Shown here: piece by piece, positions 12,480-25,179 of the stretch
Numbering within the stretch: position 1 is the stretch's first letter
Layout of the letters: each line of letters starts with the position of its first letter
Origin: Petrosia ficiformis
Lineage: Eukaryota > Porifera > Demospongiae > Haplosclerida > Petrosiidae
Assembly (NCBI GenBank): GCA_947044365.1
Contig: OX345636.1
Span: forward strand, 15,983,115-16,047,114
Length of the DNA stretch: 64,000 bases
Reading direction: 5' to 3'
The notes under the pieces: generated by a model
Seen by the model: the letters and a program-made list of their open reading frames with translations, nothing else
The model's database searches: none
What the model was told of the DNA's origin: nothing
Program-made: the position numbers and the translations under genes

Positions 12480-12873
12480 TGTGAATTAGCAATGTAAACT
12501 ACTACATAAACTATTCTTTGAAGTCACGAATAAAGACTGATCTGTGTCTTCCAAGAATCCTGACAATTCATGGAATAGTAACATCTTTACAGGTTTCACT
12601 TTTAAAAACCCACATGTGAAGCCAACACAACAGTGATCACGTTTAAAACATGCTGAAAGTCGGATGATAAAGGAAAAGGTCAAACAGTTATTCTTCATTC
12701 TGAGCCACATGCGCTAGCTGAAGCTTGTAAACAGTGTTGTGTAATTGCTGCTCTCAGCTCCAACAAACACTCGATACTCATTAAGGCAAGATATATAGAA
12801 TATATTATAAATTTTGCTTTATACATCAACTTGTACATACAGGTTGTCAAGTGAGATATACTGAAGCAGAAGT
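12480..12873 (+). promoter_or_regulatory. Conserved promoter-like block upstream of gene A
   Basis: About 400 bp directly before the first coding exon of gene A, repeated before other 5' modules. The best-kept core reads CACATGTGAAGCCAACACAA CAGTGATCACG (12611 onward), with an E-box-type palindrome and a TGATCA palindrome. The equivalents upstream of gene C (44013) and in the modules at 25.9, 40.6, 42.8 and 52.8 kb keep the same order and spacing. Promoter function is inferred from position and conservation; I see no clear TATA box. Confidence 0.4.
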
Positions 12874-15202
12874 ATGGCAAGGTGAGTATGAAAAAGTAGC
12901 TATGTGTACATACATATATTATTCTTTAATGTAATGATTGTATTCACTAATACATGTACATGTACGTAATTTCATATTGTAGCTTGTATTAACAAATTAT
13001 CAAAATTTAATAACATGTCTGTTCTGCAGCTATCAAAATTTGGAGAAAGAATTCAGCGGCTTGAATTGGGATAGTAAGTGACATGAATAATGCATGATCT
13101 ACACTTCAGCTGATTAAATATCCTGCATATTCTTCTGTCTCTAATTATCAGACTATTTTGTTCATCAACAGCTTTAGAAAATTATTAAAAAAAAACAAAA
13201 ACAAAAAAAGAAAACAAGATATATGGAGAAAAAGTTGTGCCTATAATCATTAAAATGTGTGGGCGGAGTGCATAATAAATACTTTTCGTGTCTTTAACTC
13301 TCCAATTTTATAAAAGTAGAGTTTTTAACTTCCTTTTCTGGAAAGAAGAGTTGTTCAGAAAGTCACAGGTGTAAAATTTATGCTTCGGTACTACCAGGAA
13401 GCGAGTGCTTGAATGTTTAGTAGTCCAAAGGGCAACGCCCAAACTTTTACTTACCTTTATAACCTCCACATTTTACACAACACAGACTTCTAACTTACTT
13501 AGTTAGACAAAAGACCTTATAACAAAGTCCTAGATACCAAAATTGTGCATCGTTAGTTGGAGGAAAGGCATCTAGTGAAATACATGAACCAACTGCGGAG
13601 ACAGTACAAACGAACAAGATGTTTATTTCCAGCCACTTAACCACTCTAGGGGCCCTTGTCATCAGGTAAACTTCTTGTACAGTTCTAGATCTTTTTATCA
13701 TTATAATAAAAAGCGACCCTCGAAGTCGTCACACATGTGTTGCATGCGCGCATGTATAACTCTTTTTTTTTGTGAGCTAGCGCGTGCTCAAAAATCGTTG
13801 ATCCGGGTGATCTGGTTTGTACACTTTCCTCTACCGTTGCTTTGTGATTCCATCATTCTGTAATCATGCCTGAAACACAACACTTGTTATTTTAATTATT
13901 CATTCTTCTTACTTTTTAAAGATTTTTCTAGAACCAATTGCAAAGGAAGATATTAGTTTAAGTTTCTAAATGAGCTGCAAGCCTGCTCGAGCACGCTCCA
14001 TTATGCACCACGCCCATTAATTGACCGAGCGCGAGCGCACACAGTTCCTGGAATGACGAGTATGGAAACAATGGCCGCACTGACCATAACTAATCTTTAG
14101 GAACTACATACATGATGGCTTACTTTTATAGTAATGTAACATTTATATTAAACAAGATATTGTTTAATATATATGTTACATATTACTGTTACTATATAAT
14201 TACTATGTTACATTATTATGTTATACAAGATATATTGTATAAGATATGTTGTGGTGTCCAGCATTCAGTAATCATGCTGACATTATCATGCCTGAAACAC
14301 AACAGCCTATTATAGTAATTTGATTATCTACTTTCCTTACTATTTAAAGGACCTTGTAGAACTTTAGGAATATAATTCGGGTAGAATAGTTAGCTATAAT
14401 TTATTTAGTTCCAGTTCCTACGTAAGCTACAAGCAGCTTTCTTTCTGTTGCTCTAGCTCTGTAGCTGTAGAGCTCAAGCACGCGTTCTACGTATTACGGG
14501 TATAGTCTCGTGAGCCAGACTCCTCCCATCTCAAAAGGGGAGGGGTCTGGCTTACGAGACTATTACGGGTATGGTTAATTAACTTCACTTCAATGTTGGA
14601 TACGTGACATTGGCAAGAGTCGCATTATATTCCGATAACCTCCCGCGCGCGACCTTTGATCTGAAGACTAAGTGATTAAATATTGATAATTTTAACTAGT
14701 GTGAGATTCTGGTGCTGTAATTGATGTTTTTCTTGTGCTGATGGAGATGATAGAATCATAACGTTTATTATTCTGGTTAAATTCTGTCCGTGTTTCAAAT
14801 TCTAAGGTTTGTGTACCCGCTAAAGGTGTATTGTAGTAACAGTAGAACACCCTTCAACAGGTCCAATATTAATGTGTATGCATCATTAATATAGGCTGTA
14901 CAGTCAATGTACATGTAGAATATGTGTATATAATGTTGTGTTTGTTACCTAGATTGCTGTTTTGTGCTGTATTACAGTGCTGTATAATATCACTGGATGT
15001 TCGAAATGGTCCTTCGTTACAATTGAAAAGAAAAAACAATTTCTTCTGTCTTTCCATCGTCACATCATCACAGTGTTGTTCATTTGTCTTTTTAATTTGT
15101 CTTTTTAATTTGTCCATTGGTGTGAACATTTTGTCAAGAAGCATAGACATATGTACGTATGTACGTACATCACCACTAATCTTATAATATAACATTATAA
15201 TA

Positions 15203-15245
<43 letters not shown>

Positions 15246-18200
15246 GTAATTACTGACATATACGTAAAACTATTATGATCTTACACACACATACACATAC
15301 TGTCACCAATTATCAATCAAGATGCATGTGTATTATGCTAGTAATTAACTGTACATGTGTATACACTTCTTATAAAGTGTTTTTACCACTTTAGTTATTT
15401 ACAGGAAGATAAATTTATGACTATCTATTTTAATCACCAAAAATTGTAAAAATCGTAATTTATAAGTAATATATTCAAATCACTATAAGGTTAATTAAAA
15501 ATTGACACAGTTATTGCATATGAATATTATTAACGGGTCAAAGGTCACGCCAGGTTTTCGGAATATAACACAATTCTTGCCAATGTCATGTGATCAACAT
15601 CAGAACTTAGCCATACCTGTTCTATTATGCGCCATGCCCATTAATTGACTGAGCCCCTCGGAATGACACAACTTTTTTACTATGTATACATCGCATGGTC
15701 TCGCGTGGCTGACGACCACATACAAGACGACTTGTTACGTGGTCGCCGGCCACGCAAGACTATACAACACATACTTACACAGGTGACACAAACATAAAAT
15801 TTAATTTAATGTAAACATACATTGAACCCATGGAAAAGAAATCAACATAAAAAGGTCATAGCTGCAATAAATGAAATGATATAATAATTGTAACCAAAAC
15901 AAAGGAAATAAAGGCTTATGATCAGCCTAATACTCTCAGTCATATTACATTACCAATCACTAAATATAACTTCATTCACAGGTTTAGATATGTACGATGC
16001 TCCTCCCGGATTCTGTTTAATTATTAATAATATGAATTTTAAAAATAACTCAACGATAACATGTGGTGAGGTTGATGAAAGAGCCATGAAGAGAATTTTC
16101 CAGCCACGTGGTTTTATAGTGGATGCTCGACAGGATCTCACCAAATCACATATGATAAGATGTTTTGAAGAATATCAAAGAAAGGAACACACTGGATGTT
16201 TCATTGTTATCATTCTTAGCCACGGAAAAGATGGAGTTGTTTTCAGTAGTGATGACCAAGAAATACGTATTGCTGACATTGAAAAGATATTTCGTAACAG
16301 CAAATGTCGATCACTACAAGGAAAGCCTCGTATATTCATTATTGATGCCTGCAGGTGTCAAGAAGAGAGTATACAGATTACCAGTAGTACAAAAAAAATT
16401 CCAAAAAAACCCTTTACAAGTGCATCAATCTTCCAACAATCAAGACAAAATGAAAATCCAGAGAGGGCTGATGTTGCAATTATTTATGCTACAGTTGCTG
16501 GAGATATTGCTTATTTTGATAAAAATGAAGGAAGTCTCTTTACACAGTTGTTTGAAACTGTTGTGTGTGAGGGAATTGCCAAAAATATGGACTTCAACTC
16601 TATCATGACTGAAGTCTCGAATCAAATTTCTAAATACCAAGTAGAAAGAGGAATCTACCAGACAGTGGAGATAGTAACTACACTTAGAAAGAAGTACTAC
16701 TTTAAACTGTAAGTGTATGCTTTGTCATTTCACAGTGTTTCATTTATTGTGAGGGGTGGGCATTTTCTCCCCCCTTTGGAATTTTGTTACCAATATGTAC
16801 ACTACAATAACCCTGTATGTAGCCTCCTTAAACTAAACAGAGAGTCATTCACATTTCGCCCTCCCTTGACGGATTTTTTGAATGAAAGCCTGTTTCATAA
16901 CATAAATGTTACAATACTAGCTATCAAACAGTGAGCCTTTTAAAGTGACTATGTAATTAAGTGATTGATCACAATTTGGTTCACTTTATACAGTGGATGA
17001 TTCATTTACATTTAATGTAAAACTTAATTATTGAAATTTCAAAACTATTATTATAATTAGCTATGGTTCACTTTTGTGGTCAAAAAGTATAATCCACTAA
17101 GCAAGAAAACTAGGTATCTGAAATATATATAAATTATTATAAAAGAGAAAACACACCAAACAGTGAACATGTTGAAAATTGGGGATCAGCTGATGCAAAG
17201 TTTAAAGCTCCTAATAATATTTTCAGTTATCATTTTCTTAATTAAAACACAATGTATAAACACTGAATTAACTGATGTAAGTGAATGATACAATTAACAC
17301 TTTAGAGATCCTGCAGGTACTCATTAAAATTCAATTACTCCCATTCGAAAATATTTAATTAACATACAGAGATAAAAAAAAGAATTAGAAGTATATCTCA
17401 CTTAATCTAGTGCCCCACAAGAATCCCTATCTCATGTCGCCAATGTACCATGTTACATGAAAAGACCATCTGGAGACTCATCACAAAACTCAAATATGTG
17501 CAGGTCAACCAAAATGAATTTCATCATTCTAAAAGTTGGCGGCAATGTACTATTTTGAAAAGGAATCATTATTCCTAAAGCAAAACTGATAATTGACTAC
17601 AATAGTATAAAACTCAAACAGTTAAATGTATTTTGACACTAATAAAACAATATCAAAATGTACTCGTTCACAGTTTCCTAATTGACAATGACTCTGCATG
17701 AGCATACTCTGACATGTTAAATTAAGTCTACACTCCGTTGTAGAACCAGTAGTAGAGTTTCATATCATCAGTTATCACCATGGATAACAGAGTGCTCTGT
17801 CTATCCATCACACATTAATTATTGGTAAATTAATTAAATTATTTGTTAATAATCTGTTTATGTCATGTGACAATTCGCAGCATTTTTGTTATGAGAGTCT
17901 CTAGATGGTCCTGTCCCATAACGTGGTATGTTGGTGATGCATGACTATATAGGGGTTTGCTATACAATATACACATATATAGCATTAATGTTGCAGTCCC
18001 TTGTTGCAAATTTGGTTACATAATAAAGCATTGTCATGTAAATACTTTGTAATAAATGCATAACTCACATATCATTTTTTCCAACAAATTAGAATTGAAG
18101 AAGTTGAGATGGGACGTCAATTACAAAAGAAACGTAGAGATCTCCTATGTGAATGGAAAGGAAATCGTGAAAATACAGTCAAAACGATCCGAGCTACAGC

Positions 18201-18879
18201 AGAAAAACTAGTAAAACATCATCGAAATGTAAACATTTCTCGTATTACTGGATCACTAGCTGCTATCGGTGGATCAGGTATAGCTATCCTAGGATTTGGT
18301 CTTGCTCCAGTAACATTCGGTGCATCACTAGGGCTTACAATTGCAGGTGCAGGCATAGCAGTAGCAGGTGGGGCAACTGCAACTGGGGCAAGCATTGTTG
18401 ATACAGTTATCACTAAAACCGGAGTAAAAGGAGTACAGGAGCAGTATGAGTTTGATCAAGATAAGATGAAAGAAATTGATCTGATTCAGGATCAGATTCA
18501 AAAGCAGAATGAAAGGATCAGGGAGAAATGTCCAGATCTCAAGGACGTGGATATATTCCGAGTAACAGATGTATTTTCATATGCTCAAGGAATAACCAAA
18601 GTAGGTAATCTTGCCTATAGAGTAGGAGAGGCTGCAGGTATAAGTGCTGTAGAGTTTGGCTCACTCGGACTCTGGGCTGCTGGTGTTGTAGCAAAAGGTG
18701 TGGCTACTGCAGGTATTGTATTAAATATAGTGATAATACCTTTGGATATAATTGAGATAGTGAGGAGTGGATGGAATATAACACATGGAAATGAAACTAA
18801 AGCTTCAAAACAACTTCGTGAAACAGCTGATCAGTTAGAAAGGCAAAAAAATGAGATCTCTGATCAGATGAATCTGTAA
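12874..18879 (+). CDS. Gene A: caspase-APOL-like fusion protein
   Basis: Four coding exons with matching phases: 12874-12881, 13030-13073, 15982-16708, 18093-18879, giving 521 residues. Residues 1-18 are a very short N-terminus. Residues 19-260 are a caspase p20/p10 domain with FCLIINNMNF, catalytic His98 (ILSHGKDGVV), Cys141 (FIIDACRCQE) and the p10 end TVEIVTTLRKKYYFKL. Residues about 261-521 resemble apolipoprotein L: a Gly/Ala-rich hydrophobic stretch (SLAAIGGSGIAILGFGLAPV), a helical charged region, a second hydrophobic stretch (GVATAGIVLNIVIIPLDI) and a charged coiled tail. The catalytic motif is DACRC, not the caspase QACxG: Asp replaces the S1-pocket Gln, and Cys replaces the near-invariant Gly, which may impair activity. 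The 2.9-kb second intron carries inserted repeats. A protease plus membrane-active domain suggests a cell-death effector (inference). Confidence 0.82.
14503..14562. mobile_element. 60-bp foldback mini-element with 9-bp target duplication
   Basis: Arms TAGTCTCGTGAGCCAGACTC and its near-perfect inverse GGTCTGGCTTACGAGACTA enclose a short centre. TTACGGGTA is present directly on both sides (14494-14502 and 14563-14571), an apparent 9-bp target site duplication. It lies in intron 2 of gene A. The duplication length suits Mutator-like elements, but the element is too small to classify. Confidence 0.8.
15203..15242. repeat. (TA)n microsatellite in gene A intron 2
   Basis: Pure TA run. The surrounding intron 13074-15981 holds CG-richer inserted segments (13700-14060, 14450-14660), among them two copies of a dispersed motif ending CCATGCCCATTAATTGAC (13985-14060, 15610-15690), and no further exon that I recognise. 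Confidence 0.9.
17480..17935. repeat. Dispersed repeat in gene A intron 3, second copy at 49500-49985
   Basis: About 450 bp in the caspase-to-APOL intron. CATCACCATGGATAACAGAG-like and TATGAGAGTCTCTAGATGGT-like segments have diverged counterparts (about 75 percent) downstream of gene C at 49500-49985. The order is conserved: GGCGGCAATGT, ATAATTGACTACAATAGTAT, CAGTTTC, AACAGAG, GAGAGT. No coding content; probably an old element or duplication remnant. Confidence 0.55.
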
Positions 18880-18933
18880 ACATAAAGGGAGCAGAACTGA
18901 ATTTTAATTTATGTTTAGAAGGCATAAATTTGA

Positions 18934-18939
18934 AATAAA
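18934..18939 (+). other. Polyadenylation signal AATAAA of gene A
   Basis: AATAAA 55 bases after the gene A stop codon in AT-rich sequence, a suitable distance for 3' end formation. Assigned from motif and position only. Confidence 0.45.
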
Positions 18940-19767
18940 ATACATATTTGGTGATTGATCAAAAATATTTTCAGAGATTCAATGTACTATACAGGTTATC
19001 CCTAAAAATGAAAATCTGTACCACAAACATTCCAGGCAATACTTTATTCTTAATTAAAATTTCCTGCATTGTCTAAATGTGGTGACAAGAATTATGGATT
19101 GTTGTGCCCATAAATTCAGGTTTTTAGCACTGCTTGCTCAACAAAATATAGAGCAACTGAATGTTGCATGACCCTCCATAAATGGTTGTCACGGTATTAT
19201 TTGCACATTTTCTACAAGTTAATTTATGCTATAATTATGGGTGGGGTGTTCACTTGCTTTGTTGAAAAGAGGAGTCATTAATAACATAGCTAGTGATGTA
19301 AAAATCATGCTTCGGTTACAAGCAGGAAGAGTCTGGAAGACCGAAAGGACCTATTCCTAGCTGACCCTCTTTGATACGTTGTAGCTTCTAGTATGGTAGA
19401 GAAAATATTGGTTAGTGCTCGTTCTCTTGCACTTTGGAGGAGTGCATACACATCAAGTTTGGAAGTCAAGTTCACGAGGTATAGTGGGGTACACACACAG
19501 ATATTACATTTTTTCGAGAACCATTTATAGTAACCCTTCAGAATGGGGAGGATCAACGAAGGTATCAATTTCATTGTTTAATGGAATCGATACAGGTAGC
19601 TAACAATCACAATTTTTTGTGTCATTAAAGAGTGGGATATTGGAACTATTAACAACAATTGTACCATCTATCCTTTAGTACTTCTTAATTGTACTGTTAC
19701 TGTCCAATAATGTACTTTATATAGTAAAATTAAATTGGTGTGGATAGTGATTAAAATCACTGCAACA

Positions 19768-19810
19768 AGGAGCACATGAACCCCACCAAAGGCAGGGTTC
19801 ATGTGCTCCT
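19768..19810. repeat. Perfect 16-bp inverted repeat (hairpin)
   Basis: AGGAGCACATGAACCC and its exact inverse GGGTTCATGTGCTCCT are separated by 11 bases. An outer GCAAC/GCTGC pairing partly extends it. It lies in otherwise featureless sequence downstream of gene A; a foldback element is the simplest reading. Confidence 0.7.
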
Positions 19811-19819
19811 GCTGCAACT

Positions 19820-21240
19820 ATCATAATATATACTTATTTTGACCAGAAATTATTGGATGAGTATGTTTCGATTGATCAACTGTTTAGTACATGATAGTAA
19901 CCAAATTTGATACCTAGGAGGAGTACGACGATAGGTCTTTGAGGATACAATAATTTATTAGTTTCCTTTAAATACATGTAGTGTTTAAAAAGTAAGTACA
20001 TGTGTGTGTATAGCATTATTTATATCAAATATTTATTCAAACAATATTTATTTTCAAAACAAGGTCAGTATTGACGACGTGAAAAGAATTTGTTTGATGT
20101 CATTGTCCCTTGTTGTTATATTGCCCAATAATTGTTGTACATGTATATGTACGTGTTGTAATTTATATATTGGAAGTTAAAGACTGGTACACAGTACATT
20201 GATATACAAGTACACTGTACATGTATTTCAAAGGAAAGTTACAGAATTACATGTACATGTACATGTACATACACAAAATCAATTGGAGAACACATTCTGT
20301 AGTTGATTTATATACATGTGTATCACTATGTACATGTATAACAGCTGGATGGACAATTTATACTAGTTAACACTTTTTTGTATGTGTGGATTGTATAAAC
20401 TACATTACACTTAAATGCATTTGAATATATTAAAGAATATACTATGTAGCAGTTAAAATTACTATCACTGCACAAAGCATACATGTAGGTGGAAATGTAT
20501 GGTAATCGTTCTGTGCGATTGTGTTTTTAGTTCATGATATACCAGTACAATATTAAATTAAATTAAAGGAATGATTTGGAATGTTGTTGCTTAGACATTG
20601 CCAATAATCCAAGATACTTTAGAGGAGAAATAATTATAATAATTATAACAACTTTATAATCAATGGCAAAGGCAATTACAGTGTACAGGTAATCAAATGT
20701 ACACTACAAAAGCATTCAATTATAAGTTTAGTACTTATAAATACATGTATTTTTAAAGCTGTAATTTTTTGCTGGAGGAGGCAATCTGTCAGGTTTTCTG
20801 TTAGCAAAAATAAATAAGTCTAATGAAATAATGATCCTTCACTAAGATTAATCCTGGTAAGTCAAATCAATCTATTTTTCAAAAAATCTGAAAGGGCAAA
20901 ACTGAAGCTTTTAGGGGAGAAGGTCTGCATGCCACAACCCACCCTCTGTGTGAACAAGTATATTGTACATTATACATACATGTGTCTGTATATCTACTGA
21001 GTTAACACACATTCAATAAAGTTAATCTAGACTACTCATATCCTGGAATATGCATAGGCATGTTTGTCGTATTCATGTACTATGCAACTAAAATGTGTGC
21101 TTACAATGAAACTCACAACTCCAGTGTACACATGTATGTAAATCATAAGAAATGCCTTATTTTACTATGATTATGGCAAAAGATGCATCTGTGTACTTAA
21201 CAGTAGAGTAGTATGGTGTATTTAATAACAGTTTCTTCTT
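19820..21240. other. Intergenic stretch without recognisable gene
   Basis: AT-rich DNA with ACATGTACATGT tracts (20140-20340). I see no exon, inverted repeat or RNA gene that I can support. Confidence 0.5.
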
Positions 21241-21244
21241 TGAT

Positions 21245-21480
21245 CACATTCAATTCTTTAAGTTTTTGTGTCTGGTGCTGTTGAATTATCATATCACTTA
21301 AAAGTATATAAACCTAGTTTCTCTTGGTCTCTTAGATAAGCTTCTAAATAACATGATATTTCATCAACTACTAGATACCAGATACTATATACACGTGTAC
21401 TTATCTTGTGTCTGTAATCAAAAGGTACAGTAATTATCGTAAGCCATAATGCATACATAGTAAAGACCTTGCACCTTAGC
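21245..21480. repeat. Duplicate of 10020-10240
   Basis: Copy of the segment that precedes the first caspase module, including TTGTGTCTGGTGCTGTTGAA and TTTCTCTTGGTCTCTTAGAT. It marks the left part of the duplicated block that continues with the AP3D1 exon copies. Confidence 0.75.
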
Positions 21481-22155
21481 AAACTTAAAACATGATAAAG
21501 TAAATTGCTGGATAGTGCACTTGGTTAACTACTGTAGAGAATACTTTGTTGAGTGAGACAGAAGGTGAAACATCATTGTAAGAAACTAAAAATTAAAGTG
21601 AAGTATGTAGATGTGGAGCATCACGTTTGTTTATTTGGTTAGTTGTCTTTTTAAGAACAAGAACTTATTATTACTGAAAAACTCAGTATATCAAGTAGAG
21701 TCATTGCCTTATTTTAATAGTAAGTTTTATGACACAATTAAATCTGTGCTAACACAACACTGCTTCGAAATATTTTGTTGATGAGCTTTGCCTTCGACAA
21801 ACTTCCCCAGAAGGGTTGATCATTATTATAATTTTTTTTAATAAAAAAATAATGAAAGTGCACGCAGGAGTATCAAAACTAAAAAAGCACAAAACGCATA
21901 ATAATCTTATGATCTTCATCAGTGTTCGGAGCCTGAGACAAGAGCAAGAACAAGAACAGGACAAGAACTGACAACAGACACAAGTAACCTCATTGTATGA
22001 ACCAATAGATCATTTAATTTCAGTTCTAATTAAGCAGTTCTTATAAATAGAGCATAGCTTCTTTGTGTTTCATTTTTATTCTACCTATACTTAAGTAGGG
22101 TTGTTATGTGAGTCATTTTACATATACATACATATCCCTTAATTATGACACTTGC

Positions 22156-24082
22156 AATAGTTAGTAAATCACCAGCTAAATCTCTGACAATATCTGGAGT
22201 TACAAAACACGCTAGTCCATTGAGAGCTAAACCTGATTCATATTGATTAGGACTAGACATATTCTGAGAAACAAAGAATATGTAAGATGAAGTGGTACAG
22301 TACATGTAGACACAAAGATCCATTATGAATGAATGGACTCACACAGGGAGCTACTACATGTGCTGATCATACATAATACATACAAAAGACTTGCTACGTA
22401 TATACTGTGTACAATACACGTGTTCATGTACATACATAGTACATACATGTACTATAATACATGTACATGAATGAGTGCGCATTCTATTATGTATCACATC
22501 CATTGAGTTTCCACAGTGAGACAACTTCCTTAACTACAAGTGATACTATATAGCATATATATATATGAAAATCAATCTTAAGGATTGGCTTGGATCATAA
22601 AGATTATGTAATTGGTGGTATATGATTAACTGAACTATCCCAAATTCTACAAAGTACTGATCAATAATATTACAATTATTATATACACAATTCCCGCAAA
22701 ATGTGTTATGCACATTGTTAAATGTGCTTTAACTGTCTACAGGAAAGCGCACCTACAATTATTTACTTATTAAAAAAAGTTTAATAAGCATGCATTAAGC
22801 CTCATTAAAATGCTAGCAAACTATCTGCACAAGTTTATAGCTGGTTAAAAATTTGCTAAACTATGCGGGGGTGTTGCTGGCAAGCGAACCAGTACCAGGT
22901 GTTAGCTCAGCAGGTGGTCCATAAAGTTAAACACTGTTATTCACTCACGACTACTGCCAAAACACCAAAAACAGTAGGTCAAAAGGAGGTATATAAATTT
23001 TCCCAACTAATAGTGATCCATGGTCAAGAGCAGCTACAGTTACTAACCTTGATTTTCCGGCAACTTGGTGCTTTATAGAGAGGATCCTTTAGGTATGTTT
23101 TGCACACTACGCACTAAATATAACAAAAACCACTGAGTGGCAAGTTGATATAGTTGAAGGACCCTGCACACTTTTTTGTTTTCGATCTGTCCATTGACAC
23201 TGTGAAAGTCAACTTATACATGGAACCCTCAGTTCTTACATCTATTTAATTATTAATTAACCCTTAGAGCACTGATGTCACATATATGTGACATTTGACC
23301 CCTATGCAGTTTAGAATGTGTTCCTAGCATTACAAAGCACTCTAAATGTTTGTAATTGTTGTCAGGCACAAGCTCATGAAAATGGCAAAAAAAGTTGATG
23401 GCTTTTTGGCCGCCCTTTGGCCTAAATTATGAGTACAGGGTGAATTTTAAAGGGGGGTGTTCCCCAGTTAATGGGTGATGGAAGGGGGTGCAGCCTCCTC
23501 ACCGCCAACGCAATTTGGGGTTTCAGTGACCCTGCTCACGCAATCTGGTGGGTGGCTGAGACATTTCCCTTGCTGTAAAATCCGAAATTGTGGGTGTAGC
23601 TAGTGCCAACATGCAGTGGGATCGTTCTGTTTGCCTGAGTTGCAGTCAAAAGTGGGAAAGCACTGCATTTGAATTAATCCTACAAAGCGCTTGAGGACTT
23701 TCGAGCCTCAGTAAGCAAGTTGGTAGTAGCACTCCATGTCAGAAAAAGAGCCAAGTTTGAAGTAGAGAAAGTGAATGGCGGCCAAAATATATGCAGCAGA
23801 GACCAATGTTGGAAATGGGAAACATTTTGAGAAACAAGCTCAGCCCTCAAACGGTTTATAATGTCTTTGAGAAATCTCATTTGTGGGTATGGTCATTAAT
23901 AGTGTGGGTGTACTGAGTGCATAATGAAATTTCTGTGGAAACACTGTGTACAATTATTAACATATAATTATACATGTATATGTACTTACATAAGTCAGTT
24001 TTGAAATGGCATTTGCTTTATTGGCAATACCCGATTTTAGTTCCTTCTTGATTCCAAATATACATTGTGAAATGAACTGGGC
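22156..24082 (-). pseudogene. Partial duplicate of AP3D1 (two exons, disrupted)
   Basis: Two AP3D1 exon copies. 22263-22156 repeats exon 3643-3536 (NMSSPNQYESGLALNGL, CFVTPDIVRDLAGDLLTI), but its splice donor is GC instead of GT. 24082-23990 repeats exon 7358-7263 with one codon deleted (AQFISQCIFGIKKELKSGI). The copies of exons 4151-4071 and 6207-6127 are missing, because the intron sequence jumps from the equivalent of about 3.8 kb to that of about 6.97 kb. Intron homology runs on to about 24530, matching 7905. Without the intervening exons it cannot make a normal AP-3 delta chain. Confidence 0.85.
22690..23950. mobile_element. About 1.25-kb insertion in the duplicated AP3D1 intron
   Basis: Absent from the parental intron: matching sequence stops near 22680 and resumes near 23955 at the counterpart of 7225-7260. 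The ends are imperfect inverted repeats: TTCCCGCAAAATGTGTTATG at the left and, inverted at the right, TTTCCACAGAAATTTCATTA, each leading into ATGCAC. Inside, no transposase is recognised; the DNA is richer in G and C than its flanks (23400-23620). Probably a non-autonomous DNA element. The exact borders are approximate. Confidence 0.55.
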
Positions 24083-25179
24083 CTGTATACGTAGTATTAT
24101 ATAATTATTATGAAATACATTGTGCATGCCATTTCAATTAGTGGATGTAATTTACGAAAAGTGTTTGAAAAGGAATGACGATTATTTATAAAATTAATGT
24201 ATTTAACTACAAAATTACTAGCCAATCCACTAACAGAGTGGTTATTAGTAAGACTACATGTACATGTACATGTACCCAAATTAGCTTTAGAACACCATAC
24301 TCCTCTACACCTCAGTGGAAGTAGATTACAGCTCAGTTTTGCTATTTTGGATATCAGCTCGATAGTCACAGTACACAAAAACATATTAGTATTCATTGTT
24401 GATCTAATATGTACTATAAACTATATCTCAATAGTTTAAGATATTACTATCACTCAGCCATAATAATTACATGTAGTTAATAAAAAAATAGGGCTGATAT
24501 GGACGCAGAATAGAAGGGGATGAAAATAATCACTCTCTAAGTAACCTTTGAAATTCCTATAGCAACATTGCAACAGGTTTACTAATTAATTAAAAGGAGG
24601 TTTACTACGAGATTTAGAAACCTCTAAGTGACCAATCAGATTGCGGCATTTTAATCTAACAAGGTTACATATATATACATATAGGTTAGATTATAGCTAT
24701 TACTGTGTTGGATAGAAGAAATAACAAGGAAGCCATGTGGTACTCTTCTTTAGTTGCAGAAAGACAGCAAGGTGATAGATAGCGCGAGTGTTTTGCTCTC
24801 GAGGGCAACGCCCACATCTATCTTTTGTCAGCTGTGTAACTTTTGGATTTCAAAAAGCTGAATATTTTAGCTTACTGAGTTGGACAGAATACCTTTTAAG
24901 AAGGCCGAGGATATTAAAACCATTCTTCATTTGTTGATAGAAAGCAGCTAGACGAGTGTTTTTACAAATGCAGTAGTCAGCGGTCAACGCCCACACTTTA
25001 GCAACTTTCTCAGTCTATCGCTTGTAAAAATCAACAGATCCAGCCTCACAACAAACTTTGCTTCTGTTCGTTGTGTGAAATTCCTATAGCAACACTGAAA
25101 CAAGTTTACTAAGTGATTATAGGTTTACTAATCAATTAAAAGTAGGTTTACTATGGGATTCACAAACCTCTAATTGCCA

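Noticed and set aside
16165..16608. Second plus-strand frame within the gene A caspase exon, also in C and D
   Set aside because: Offset reading of the same exon; no domain pattern.
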